Below the pieces are notes generated by a model that had not been told where the DNA came from, did no database searches, and saw only the letters and a list, made by a program, of their open reading frames with translations. DNA of 64,000 nucleotides from Procambarus clarkii (Eukaryota > Arthropoda > Malacostraca > Decapoda > Cambaridae): assembly GCF_040958095.1 (NCBI RefSeq), contig NC_091208.1:12473748-12537747 (forward strand), read 5' to 3'. Below are positions 1 through 9,927 of this stretch, in pieces. Numbering within the stretch: position 1 is the stretch's first letter; every line of letters begins with the position of its first letter. Both the position numbers and the translations under genes were made by a program.

Positions 1-2211
1 GATCACAAAGAAATCAGATTTAGCATAGAATGGAATAGACCAGTAGGAGAAAATTCTGTTAAAGTGCCAGATTTTCGAAAAGCTGATTTTAATAGCCTAA
101 GAAATTTTTTGGGTCAAATTGATTGGAAAGGCTTGGGTATGGGGTGTGGGCCGGTCTTGGAGCGAGACATGAACCCAGCGATAGGTGACTTAAATGGGGA
201 TTTCGATGTGGATTCAATATATAACTTATTTAAGAATATTCTAAACAAAGCACAGGAACGTAGTATACCATACAAATTGAATAGATCGTATACTAATGAC
301 CCAAAGTGGATAACAAAGAATTTGAAGAACCTTATAGGTAAAAAGAGAGCTTGGTACAAAAGGATTAAAAATGGGGAGGTCACTTTAGAACAGGAATTCG
401 TACAACTGGTTAGAAATGTTAAAAAAGAGATAAGGAAAGCAAAAAGAAACTATGAAGTTCGCATAGCAGGGCAAGCAAAGACAAATCCTAAAGGGTTTTT
501 TCAGTTATATCGTACTAAGACTAGGGAAAGGATAGGTCCATTAAAAACTGAGACAGGTCAAATAACAGATAGTGATGAAGAGATGAGTAGTATTTTTAAT
601 AAATATTTTGTATCTGTATTTACTAAAGAGGAACTTAACAATATGCCTTCAGCCGAACAAGTCTATGTGGGTGGGGACGAGGACAGGTTGACGAGTTTAG
701 CAGTAACCAGGGAGGATGTTCTTAAACAAATAGTAAAACTCAAACCAAACAAATCCCCAGGGCCGGATGAAGTGTTTGCTAGGGTGCTTAAAGAATGCAA
801 AGAGGAGCTTTGTGACCCACTGTCAACCATATTTAATAAATCAATAGAGTCAGGCAGAGTGCCAGAGTTTTGGAAAGTTGCTAATGTGATACCAGTTTTT
901 AAGAAAGGAGATAGATCACTTGCGTCTAACTATCGACCAATTAGCCTAACGTCTATTGTGGGAAAGTTACTCGAATCTATAATAGCAAATAAAATTCGTC
1001 TTCATCTTGAAAAACATAAATTAATAATTGAGTCGCAACATGGTTTTATAAATGGCCGTTCATGTTTAACAAATTTGTTATCTTTTTATTCTAGCATTGT
1101 TGAGGCAGTTGATAGTGGTAAGGATTGCGATGTTGTATACCTTGACTTTAGCAAAGCTTTTGATACAGTGCCACATGAAAGACTGATTAAAAAAATAGAG
1201 TCTCATGGTATTGGAGGTGCTATATTAAGCTGGATTAGGGCATGGCTATACCAAAGGAAACAGAGAGTTAGTATAAATGGAATCAAGTCAGAGTGGGAAA
1301 ATGTTGTAAGTGGAGTGCCTCAAGGCTCTGTCCTGGGACCACTGTTGTTTATAATATATATAAATGATTTAGATTCAGGTTTGAGTAGCAACATTTGCAA
1401 ATTTGCCGATGATACGAAAATCGGTAGGGAAATTAATTCGGAGGAGGACTCACTATCACTTCAAGTTGATCTAGATAGGGTTTTGAAATGGTCAAAGGAT
1501 TGGCAGATGCAGTTTAATGCTGATAAATGTAAAGTTCTGAGGTTAGGTAATGATGATAGAGTTACAAGATACGAGCTAGATGGTGTTGTGATTGCGAAGT
1601 CGGATTGCGAAAGGGATCTGGGAGTTATGATTAGTAAGAATTTAAAACAAAAGGATCAATGCATAAATGTTCGTAATAAGGCAAATCGGACACTTGGATT
1701 TATTAATCGCAGCGTTAGTAACAAGACACCTGGTGTGGTTCTCAAGCTATATCTTGCTCTAGTTAGGCCCCATTTAGATTATGCAGTTCAGTTTTGGTCG
1801 CCATATTATAGAATGGATATAAATTCACTTGAACGTGTCCAGCGTAGGATGACTAAGTTAATTCCCCAAATTAGAAATCTTTCATATGAAGAAAGATTAA
1901 CAAAGCTTAAGTTGCATTCACTGGAAAGGCGAAGAGTTAGGGGTGACATGATAGAGGTTTACAAGTGGATGAATGGACATAACCGGGGGGATATTAATAG
2001 GGTATTAAAAGTATCAACACAGGACAGAACACGAAACAATGGATATAAATTGGATAAGTTTAGATTTAGGAAAGACTTGGGTAAATACTGGTTCAGTAAC
2101 AGGGTTGTTGATTTGTGGAACCAATTGCCGCGTAACATTGTGGAGGTGGGGTCCCTCGATTGTTTCAAGCACGGGTTGGACAAGTATATGAGTGGGATTG
2201 GGTGGTTATAG
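1..2211 (+). CDS. CR1 ORF2: endonuclease end + reverse transcriptase (5' partial)
   Basis: The frame is open from base 1; a Met at 64 is internal, not the true start. The first residues (DHKEIRFSIEW) are the end of the APE endonuclease, which nicks target DNA. A basic linker follows (KKEIRKAKRNYE), then the RT: motif A LDFSKAFDTV near residue 360 counted from the Met at 64, motif B SGVPQGSVLGPLLF near 416, and motif C FADD near 447, with F in place of the usual Y. The C-terminal region (ERRRVRGDMIEVYKW, FFSNRV-like WFSNRVVDLWNQLP) is typical of CR1. RT copies the element RNA at the nicked target. No stops or frameshifts are visible, so this part looks coding-competent. The upstream half lies outside the window. 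Confidence 0.92.
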   Translation, partial: DHKEIRFSIEWNRPVGENSVKVPDFRKADFNSLRNFLGQIDWKGLGMGCGPVLERDMNPAIGDLNGDFDVDSIYNLFKNILNKAQERSIPYKLNRSYTNDPKWITKNLKNLIGKKRAWYKRIKNGEVTLEQEFVQLVRNVKKEIRKAKRNYEVRIAGQAKTNPKGFFQLYRTKTRERIGPLKTETGQITDSDEEMSSIFNKYFVSVFTKEELNNMPSAEQVYVGGDEDRLTSLAVTREDVLKQIVKLKPNKSPGPDEVFARVLKECKEELCDPLSTIFNKSIESGRVPEFWKVANVIPVFKKGDRSLASNYRPISLTSIVGKLLESIIANKIRLHLEKHKLIIESQHGFINGRSCLTNLLSFYSSIVEAVDSGKDCDVVYLDFSKAFDTVPHERLIKKIESHGIGGAILSWIRAWLYQRKQRVSINGIKSEWENVVSGVPQGSVLGPLLFIIYINDLDSGLSSNICKFADDTKIGREINSEEDSLSLQVDLDRVLKWSKDWQMQFNADKCKVLRLGNDDRVTRYELDGVVIAKSDCERDLGVMISKNLKQKDQCINVRNKANRTLGFINRSVSNKTPGVVLKLYLALVRPHLDYAVQFWSPYYRMDINSLERVQRRMTKLIPQIRNLSYEERLTKLKLHSLERRRVRGDMIEVYKWMNGHNRGDINRVLKVSTQDRTRNNGYKLDKFRFRKDLGKYWFSNRVVDLWNQLPRNIVEVGSLDCFKHGLDKYMSGIGWL

Positions 2212-2284
2212 AATAGGAGCTGCCTCGTATGGGCCAATAGGCCTTCTGCAGTTACCTTTGTTCTTATGTTCTTATGTTCTTATG
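1..2284 (+). mobile_element. CR1-clade LINE, 3' part (window cuts its 5' end)
   Basis: The window opens at the SDH motif that closes an APE-type endonuclease and runs through a full reverse transcriptase into a short 3' UTR. The UTR ends in TTCTTATG units repeated in tandem (about 2255-2284). CR1 elements are known to end in short tandem 8-bp repeats rather than poly(A), which supports the clade call together with the C-terminal domain after the RT. The reading frame is unbroken, and closely matching pieces recur at 8187-9648 and 20289-21170 on the minus strand, so the family was recently active. Confidence 0.92.
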
Positions 2285-2640
2285 ACAGAGAGTAAGAGTG
2301 ACAGAGTAAGAGAGTGAGAGTGATTATGAGAGAGTTAAGAGTGTGAGGTGTGAGAGAGTAGCAGGCCAGGGAGGCAGGATGTGTGGTCACAGGCGAGGCC
2401 TAGGCCTCGTGATCTCTAATGTTGGTTTTTATATATATGTTGCATTTTTTGTCCTGTTTCAAATTATAATTATTTAGCAGGAATGTAATAAGATATTGCA
2501 CAGTATTAATGTGACAATAATATATGCATTATTTCCTTGATAATCAAACTTGTTGTTCAAAGATAATATACAATCTTTGAAGGAAACATTTTGAGAGCGC
2601 GAGCTGGCAACACTGTTCTGGTGGGTGAGAGAGACATATG
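2285..2640. other. GA-rich tract and unique spacer, no gene
   Basis: 2285-2370 is a purine-rich run of GAGAGT/AAGAGTGA units directly after the CR1 tail. The rest is ordinary AT-rich sequence with no convincing coding potential. Confidence 0.6.
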
Positions 2641-2651
2641 GTTAGTTGAGC

Positions 2652-2686
2652 CACACCCTTCACCACCTTCAGTGGTGAAGGGTGTG
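2652..2686. repeat. Perfect 15-bp hairpin at the edge of the C-rich satellite
   Basis: CACACCCTTCACCAC (2652-2666) is followed after a 5-nt spacer by its exact reverse complement (2672-2686). It lies immediately before the C-rich tract and may mark where the tract began to expand. Confidence 0.85.
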
Positions 2687-2693
2687 TCCCAGC

Positions 2694-4322
2694 TGGCCGC
2701 CACCAGCCGCCACCCGCCGCCACGCCTGCCACCACCCACCACCAGCCGCCACCCGCCACCCACCACCAGCCGCCACCCCCCGCCACCCGCCACCCACCAC
2801 CAGCCGCCACCCACCACCAGCCGCCACCCGCCACCCACCACCAGCCGCCACCCGCCGCCACCCGCCACCCACCACCAGCCGCCACCCACCACCAGCCGCC
2901 ACCCGCCACCACCCACCACCAGCCACTACCCGCCACCACCCACCACCACCCACCACCCGCCGCCACCCACCACCAGCCGCCACCCGCCACACCCACCACC
3001 AGCCGCCACCCGCCACCACCCACCACCAGCCGCCACCCGCCACCACCCACCACCGCCACTCACCACCCGCCGCCACCACCCACCACCAGCCGCCACCAGC
3101 CACCGCCACCCACCACCGCCACTCACCACCCGCCGCCAACCCAACCACCAGCCGCCACCCGCCACCCACCACCGCCACCCGCCGCCACCACCCACCACCA
3201 CCACCCACCACCACCAGCCGCCGCCGCCACCACCACCCACCACCACCGCCGCCACCACCACCCACCACCACCGCCGCCACCACCCAACACCGCCGCCGCC
3301 ACCACCACCCACCACCACCGCCGCCGCCACCACCCACCACAGCCGCCGCCGACACCACCGCCACCACCCACCACAGCCGCCACCACCACCCACCACCACC
3401 ACCCACCACCGCCGCCACCACCAGCCGCCACCGCCCGCCACCGCCCGCCACCAGCCGCCATCACCACCACCACCACCACCAGCCGCCACCAGCTGCCACC
3501 ACCACCAGCCGCCACCACCACCACCACCAGCCGCCATCACCGCCACCAGCTGCCACCACCACTAGCCGCCATCACCGCCACCAGCTGCCACCACCACCAG
3601 CCGCCACCACCAGCCGCCACCACCGCCACCACCACCTGCCACCAGCCGCCACCACCGCCCGCTATCAGCCGTCACCGCCCGTTGCCACAGTCGCCACCGC
3701 CCGCCACCGCCCGCCTCCACCCACCACCCGCCGCCACCACCCACCACCACCAGCCGCCGCCGCCACCCTCCACCCGCCGCCACCACCCACCACCACCAGC
3801 CGCCGCCGCCACCACCACCCACCACCACCACCGCCACCACCCACCACCACCAGCCGCCGCCACCACCACCACCCACCACCACCGCTGCCACCACCACCCA
3901 CCACCACCGCCGCCACCACCCACCACCACCAGCCGCCGCCACCACCACCACCCACCACCACCGCCGCCACCACCACCCACCACCACCGCCGCCACCACCC
4001 ACCACCACCAGCCGCCGCCGCCACCACCACCCACCACCACCGCCGCCACCACCACCCACCACCGCCAGACGCCACCACTCATCACAGACGCCGCCACCCG
4101 CCACCACCGCCAGACACAGCCGCCAGTGTCCACCACTGTCCGCCACCGCCGTCACTGTCCGCCACTGTCCGCCACCACTGTCTGCCACCGCCACCACTGT
4201 CCGCCCGCCGCCGCCACTGTCCGCCCGCCGCCACTGTCCGCCCGCCGCTGCCACTGTCCGCCCGCCGCCACTATCTGCCACCGCCGCCACTGTCCGGCAC
4301 AGCCGCCACTCTCCGCCGTACA
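2694..4322. repeat. C-rich satellite of (CCACC)/(GCCGCCACC) units
   Basis: About 1.6 kb built from CCACC, CCACCACC and CAGCCGCCACC units with almost no T on the plus strand; the last 200 bp drift to CCGCCACTGTCCG units. The long frames on both strands (Pro/His/Thr-rich on plus, Gly/Trp/Val-rich on minus) follow from the composition and are not annotated as genes. The minus strand is a dense series of GG doublets (GGTGG), suited to two-tier G-quadruplex or triplex structures. Confidence 0.93.
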
Positions 4323-4781
4323 GCCTCCCCTCTCTCCGTTAGTAAATAATTATAATTGTTAGCAAATAATAAAAGAAATATAAATTATTAGATTTTTTTA
4401 CCCGTAAATTGGTTTTAATATTTAAATTGAAAATAATAATATAATATAAAATATAATAAAAATAATATAATATAAAATATAATTTAATTTCAAGAAATTT
4501 AACTTTAAACACAAAGATGTGAAAAGGGTTCAGATTATTGGCTCAAACCTTTCATAAGAGATTCATATTGGTATATGAATGGATTATGAATGACTCATGT
4601 TAGGAGTGTAAAGTTGCCACAACATCTCAAATTAGTGTTAAATACATATGTCTTGGTTATAAGTTTTGGAAACCTATTTAAGTCCACACACAATATCGTA
4701 TCTGATACGATAAAACAAACGTTTCCAATACTTTCAAATACTTTCCAGATATGTTGTGGCAACCTAAAATTGTTTGCTGGG
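4323..4781. other. AT-rich spacer with a 13-bp inverted repeat
   Basis: 4340-4500 is almost pure A/T. GTTGCCACAACAT (4613-4625) recurs inverted at 4751-4763, ending about 20 bp before the tandem array starts. No gene seen. Confidence 0.6.
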
Positions 4782-4782
4782 A

Positions 4783-4896
4783 GAAGTCCCCTCGGACCCC
4801 TTCACAAGGCGCCCATTGGATGATGGCTCTTATAGTCGCCTTCCCGAACTACAGGCAGACATTCGTGCATGGAAGAAAAGTTATGGAATAATTTAA
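4783..4896 (+). pseudogene. U-box C-terminal fragment (array copy 1 edge)
   Basis: The last ~36 codons of the U-box frame (PSDPFTRRPLDDGSYSRLPE onward), identical in sense to 16383-16498. The array boundary removed everything upstream, so this cannot be a functional gene alone. Confidence 0.85.
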
Positions 4897-4988
4897 TTGA
4901 TGGAAAACTCAATAATGTCTGAAAACCTTCAAGACGTTTTTGAACGCTGCTACCTACGTTTGCCGCGTCATTACCATGATTTACAACC

Positions 4989-5210
4989 ATGGTAATGAAG
5001 TATACTGAATATGCAAAGATTTTTTGTCAGTTAAATTTCAAGTTTTGTAATTTTCTTTTAATCAATAAAATTTATGAGAGCGACGAATTATTAGCAGCCT
5101 ATTCTCACCTTTTTTATAACAAAATTTATGTCGATTTGTCATTAAAATATCTTCGAGAATCAATCATTAGACAACCTTATCATTGTGTTGCTGAAAAGTT
5201 ATTATACTAG
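4989..5210 (+). CDS. Unrecognised 73-aa ORF, array copy 1
   Basis: Conserved in all three array copies with only a few amino-acid differences (see 16591 and 27072). It starts MVMKYTEYAKIFCQLNF and ends VAEKLLY. I recognise no domain; it is rich in Tyr, Phe, Leu and Ile. A 31-aa frame (start 4900, MENSIMSENLQDVFER) sits just upstream and its stop overlaps this ATG (ATGGTAA). Together they could be the frame-shifted remains of one longer protein. Coding status is uncertain. Confidence 0.4.
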   Translation: MVMKYTEYAKIFCQLNFKFCNFLLINKIYESDELLAAYSHLFYNKIYVDLSLKYLRESIIRQPYHCVAEKLLY

Positions 5211-6056
5211 AGATACCTATAGTGAGCATATTTTTGCCAGGATGGAGGTTCCTGTGAGATCAGTGTACATTCCTGTGGGATTAATCATGTAACATGATTG
5301 TTACATGATAACTATAACATGTAACTATTAAACTCAATCCTCCTAAATTTAGTATTAAGCCACAACCTTCAAAATCAACTTTTACTATTGGGTAAATCAT
5401 ATACTAAACTTTGCCAACATGATTAACCTCAATTTGCTAGCTTCCGTCAATGCATGAACTTTTGGATTTCTAATTCCATTAGAAATTCTAATTCTAATAC
5501 TTAATCAACCAGAATTACTGTAACAACTGCCTCGGCACAAACATACATCTCCACCATACTTGGTGGGAGTGTCGGTAGTTGGAGTAGCAATAGAGGTAGT
5601 GTGGGTGATGGTGGTGGGAGTGTCGGTAGTGACAGTAAGGTAATCAACATGTAACATGAATTTTGTATATCTGTCTTTACATTGAATAAACACACAAATC
5701 CTTCTTATATTTCGGATTAAAAAAAACTAACTTCTCTATTACTTATTACTAACTAAAAATGCATGTCACTGAACATGTATCCTGCTTAATCAGTCTCTCT
5801 GTCCATCTCTTTGAAGTTACAAAGTTTTTTTAAACTAGAACTATATACAGGCACAGCGTGATCTGTCTACCTTTTTTAAACCGAAGTTGAAACGATTGTT
5901 TCAACCACATGACAGTGGATGCAGCGTTCGCGTTCCGTATTTAGAGCTGAGTTCTGTTAGTTTGGTGAGTCACAGACTTTATCTGGGCATTGTTACAGCA
6001 ATTTCTCTGCATATAAGAAAATAAGATTAGTTAATGATTTGGTGAGTTTGGTTGGA
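5211..6056. other. Array spacer with GT-rich minisatellite and probable CR1 5' region (copy 1)
   Basis: 5548-5637 carries GGTGGGAGTGTCGGTAG-type units. 5800-6056 leads into a CR1 ORF1 start and may be its 5' UTR or promoter region. No gene supported. The same block recurs at 16813-17621 and 27294-28089. Confidence 0.55.
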
Positions 6057-6900
6057 GCTCTGAGAGCAGAGATGGATTCCCTGCGGGAGAAGGTAGACGG
6101 CTGAGACTTCGAGAGGAAACGAAGGAGAAGACCAGAGTAGTGAAAGACAGGGGTCTTAAGAAGACCTTGACAAGGCCGCCTAAAGACGCCCTAAGGACGG
6201 CAAATTCATTTGCCGTGTTGGAGGACGAGTGCTGTAGTGCGCCTGCAGCGAGGAACGGCGGAACGCGGGCCTTTCAGGCTGCTCAGAAAGTTTGGCGGTA
6301 TCGAAGCAAATTTTGGTTGATCTAGATAGGGTTTTGAAATGGTCAAAGGATTGGCAAATGCAGTTTAATGCTGATAAATGTAAAGTTCTGAGGCTAGGTA
6401 ATGATAGAGTTACAAGATACGAGCTAGATGGTGTTGAGATTGCGAAGTCGGATTGCGAAAGGGATCTGGGAGTTATGATTAGTAAGAATTTAAAAAAAGG
6501 ATCAATGCATAAATGTTCGTAATAAGGCAAATCGGACACTTGGATTTATTAATCGCAGTGTTAGTAACAAGACACCTGGTGTGGTCTCAAGCTATATCTT
6601 GCACTAGTTAGGCCCCATTTAGATTATGCAGCTCAGTTTTGGTCGCCATATAATAGAATGGATATAAATTCACTTGAACGTGTCCAGCGTAGGATGACTA
6701 AGTTAATTCCCCAAATTAGAAATCTTTCATATGAAGAAAGATTAACAAAGCTTAAGTTGCATTCACTGGAAAGGCGAAGAGTTAGGGGTGACATAATAGA
6801 GGTTTAAAAGTGGGTGAATGGACATAACAAAGGGGGATATTAATAGGGTATTAAAAGTATCAACACAAGACAGAACCCGAAACAATGGGCATAAATTGGA
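6057..6900 (+). mobile_element. Internally deleted CR1 copy (ORF1 start joined to RT end), array copy 1
   Basis: The CR1 ORF1 N-terminus (coiled-coil-like MDSLREKV region, then NSFAVLEDE) runs to about 6295 and is then joined to the RT after motif C (VDLDRVLKWSKDWQMQFNAD) up to GDIIEV. The middle of the element is missing. The RT part here has indels that break the frame. Confidence 0.8.
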
Positions 6901-7861
6901 TACTACTACTCATCTCTTTGTCATTGTCCGTTATTTGACCTGTCTCAGATTTTAATGGACCTATCCTTTCCCTAGTCTTAGTTCGATATAACTGAAAAAA
7001 ACCTTTAGGATTTGTCTTTGCTTGCCCTGCTATGCGAACTTCGTAGTTTCTTTTTGCTTTCCTTATCTCTTTTTTAACATTTCTAACCAGTTGTACGAAT
7101 TCCTGTTCTAAAGAGGCCTCCCCATTTTTAATCCTTTTATACCAAGCTCTCTTTTTACCTATAAGGTTCTTCAAATTCTTTGTTATCAACTTTGGGTCAT
7201 TATTATTCGATCTATTCAATTTGTATGGTATACTACGTTCCTGTGCTTTGTTTAGAATATTCTTAAATAAGTTATATATTGAATCCACATCGAAATCCCC
7301 ATTTAAGTCACCTATCGCTGGGTTCATGTGTCGCTCCAAGACCAGCCCACACTCCATACCAAAGACTTTCTAATCAATTTGACTCAAAAAATTTCTTAGG
7401 CTATTAAAATCAGCTTTACGAAAATCTGGCACTTTAACAGAATTTTCTCCTACAGGTCTATTCCATTCTATGCTAAATCTGATTTCTTTGTGATCACTGT
7501 TCCATAACTCACTCCCTATTTCGATGTCATTAATTTGTGACATATTAGTGTCATTAGTGTTAGTTAACACTAACAAGGTTAGTGTTAACCTTTCCTTGTT
7601 AGTTAACACTAACAAGGAAAATATTATTTTCCCGTGTTGGTTCCTTAATGTGTTGCGTAAGAAAGCAATCGTCAATTAATTCTAGAAAATCTTCTGCTTC
7701 ACTATTCCCTGTTTTGTTCAACCAGTTTATTCCACTAAATTTAAAGTCACCCATGACATAAATACTGCTAGATCTAGATGCTCTAGATATTTTATCCCAT
7801 AGATGCTTTGCTTCCATTCTGTCTAGATTTGGTGGCCTATCTATAACTCCTATTATAATAT
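6901..7861 (-). mobile_element. Inverted CR1 endonuclease/linker segment (array copy 1)
   Basis: Reading the minus strand from 7861 down to 6901 gives the endonuclease (VMGDFKFSGINW, SDHKEIRFSIEWNRPV) and the basic linker up to DNDKEMSS, which normally precedes the RT. It abuts the plus-strand CR1 piece at about 6900, so the two halves face each other. It continues at 9928-10895 beyond a later insertion. Confidence 0.82.
7553..7618. repeat. GTTAAC palindromic minisatellite in CR1 endonuclease (copy 1)
   Basis: Alternating AGTTAACACTAACAAGG and its inverse, grown from the endonuclease codons for LVLTN. Short here, longer at 19130-19230 and longest at 29603-29838. Confidence 0.8.
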
Positions 7862-8186
7862 TAGCAATTGCCTATTATAATGTTACGCGGCAATTGGTGG
7901 AACCAATTGCCGCGTAACATTGTGGAGGTGGGGTCCCTCGATTGTTTCAAGCACGGGTTGGACAAGTATATGAGTGGGATTGGGTGGTTATAGAATAGGA
8001 GCTGCCTCGTATGGGCCGGTGGGCCTTCTGGAGTTGCCTTTGTTCTTCTTATGTTCTTATTACATTTTTTTAGAAAGGCGAAGAATAAGAGGTGATATGA
8101 TAGAGGAGTACAACTTGATGAATGAACATAACAAATGGGTATTAAAAGTATCAACAGAAGACAGAAAACCAAACAATGGATATAAG
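7862..8186 (+). mobile_element. CR1 3'-end fragments with a 20-bp palindromic junction
   Basis: AATGTTACGCGGCAATTGGT (7879-7898) is followed after 3 nt by its exact complement (7902-7921), which opens a plus-strand CR1 3' end reaching about 8066. A second short CR1 piece lies at 8070-8186. The block is absent from copies 2 and 3, so it is a private insertion. Confidence 0.75.
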
Positions 8187-9648
8187 AACATAAGAACATA
8201 AGAACAAAGGTAACTGCAGAAGGCCTATTGGCCCATACGAGGCAGCTCCTATTCTATAACCACCCAATCCCACTCATATACTTGTCCAACCCGTGCTTGA
8301 AACAATCGAGGGACCCCACCTCCACAATGTTACGCGGCAATTGGTTCCACAAATCAACAACCCTGTTACTGAACCAGTATTTACCCAAGTCTTTCCTAAA
8401 TCTAAACTTATCCAATTTATATCCATTGTTTCGTGTTCTGTCCTGTGTTGATACTTTTAATACCCTATTAATATCCCCCCGGTTATGTCCATTCATCCAC
8501 TTGTAAACCTCTATCATGTCACCCCTAACTCTTCGCCTTTCTAGTGAATGCAACTTAAGCTTTGTTAATCTTTCTTCATATGAAAGATTTCTAATTTGGG
8601 GAATTAACTTAGTCATCCTGCGCTGGACACGTTCAAGTGAATTTATATCCATTCTATAATATGGCGACCAAAACTGAACTGCATAATCTAAATGGGGCCT
8701 AACTAGAGCAAGATATAGCTTGAGAACCACACCAGGTGTCTTGTTACTAACGCTGCGATTAATAAATCCAAGTGTCCGATTTGCCTTATTACGAACATTT
8801 ATGCATTGATCCTTTTGTTTTAAATTCTTACTAATCATAACTCCCAGATCCCTTTCGCAATCCGACTTCGCAATCACAACACCATCTAGCTCGTATCTTG
8901 TAACTCTATCATCATTACCTAACCTCAGAACTTTACATTTATCAGCATTAAACTGCATCTGCCAATCCTTTGACCATTTCAAAACCCTATCTAGATCAAC
9001 TTGAAGTGATAGTGAGTCCTCCTCCGAATTAATTTCCCTACCGATTTTCGTATCATCGGCAAATTTGCAAATGTTGCTACTCAAACCTGAATCTAAATCA
9101 TTTATATATATTATAAACAACAGAGGTCCCAGGACAGAGCCTTGAGGCACTCCACTTACAACATTTTCCCACTCTGACTTGATTCCATTTATACTAACTC
9201 TCTGTTTCCTTTGGTATAGCCATGCCCTAATCCAGCTTAATATAGCACCCCCAATACCATGAGACTCTATTTTTTTAATCAGTCTTTCATGTGGCACTGT
9301 ATCAAAAGCTTTGCTAAAGTCAAGGTATACAACATCGCAATCCTTACCACTATCAACTGCCTCAACAATGCTAGAATAAAAAGATAACAAATTTGTTAAA
9401 CATGAACGGCCATTTATAAAACCATGTTGCGACTCAATTATTAATTTATGTTTTTCAAGATGAAGACGAATTTTATTTGCTATTATAGATTCGAGTAACT
9501 TTCCCACAATAGACGTTAGGCTAATTGGTCGATAGTTAGACGCAAGTGATCTATCTCCTTTCTTAAAAACTGGTATCACATTAGCAACTTTCCAAAACTC
9601 TGGCACTCTGCCTGACTCTATTGATTTATTAAATATGGTTGACAGTGG
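8187..9648 (-). mobile_element. 5'-truncated young CR1 insertion, copy 1 only
   Basis: It starts with the inverted 8-bp tail repeat (ATAAGAACATAAGAACAAAG) and extends to the point equal to about base 820 of the element at 1-2284, where it is 5' truncated. By eye it matches that element almost base for base, so it is recent. The equivalent site in copies 2 and 3 is empty. Confidence 0.92.
8254..9606 (-). CDS. CR1 reverse transcriptase, 5'-truncated
   Basis: A 450-residue open frame from MPEFWKVANVIPVFKKGD through motif A LDFSKAFDTV, motif B GVPQGSVLGPLLF, FADD and the C-terminal domain to YMSGIGWL. The Met at 9606 is an internal residue. The endonuclease is missing because of truncation, so it cannot retrotranspose alone even though the RT frame is open. 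Confidence 0.88.
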   Translation of the reverse strand: MPEFWKVANVIPVFKKGDRSLASNYRPISLTSIVGKLLESIIANKIRLHLEKHKLIIESQHGFINGRSCLTNLLSFYSSIVEAVDSGKDCDVVYLDFSKAFDTVPHERLIKKIESHGIGGAILSWIRAWLYQRKQRVSINGIKSEWENVVSGVPQGSVLGPLLFIIYINDLDSGLSSNICKFADDTKIGREINSEEDSLSLQVDLDRVLKWSKDWQMQFNADKCKVLRLGNDDRVTRYELDGVVIAKSDCERDLGVMISKNLKQKDQCINVRNKANRTLGFINRSVSNKTPGVVLKLYLALVRPHLDYAVQFWSPYYRMDINSLERVQRRMTKLIPQIRNLSYEERLTKLKLHSLERRRVRGDMIEVYKWMNGHNRGDINRVLKVSTQDRTRNNGYKLDKFRFRKDLGKYWFSNRVVDLWNQLPRNIVEVGSLDCFKHGLDKYMSGIGWL

Positions 9649-9927
9649 ATAAGTTTGGATAAATAAATAAATAAATAAGTTTGGATAAACTTATAAATTG
9701 GATAAGTTTAGATTTAGGAAAGACTTGGATAAATACTGGTTCGGTAACTGGGTTGTTGATTTGTGGAACCAATTACTGAATAACGTGCTGGAAGTGGAGT
9801 CCCTCAATTTATTCAAGCGTGATTTAGACGTGTATATGAGTGGGATTGGGTGATTATAAATAAGAGCTGCCTCGTATGGGCCAATAGGCCTTTTGCAGTT
9901 ACCTTTGTTCTTATGTTCTTATTTTTA
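9649..9927 (+). mobile_element. Older CR1 3' end with TAAA microsatellite
   Basis: 9653-9688 holds (TAAA)n and a duplicated AAGTTTGGATAA. 9690-9925 is a plus-strand CR1 C-terminus and UTR that is visibly more diverged than its neighbours and ends in the TTCTTATG tail. Confidence 0.75.

Noticed and set aside
2544-4362. Long Pro/His-rich and Gly/Trp-rich frames on both strands
   Set aside because: They arise from the CCACC satellite composition; all six frames stay open and none has a domain.
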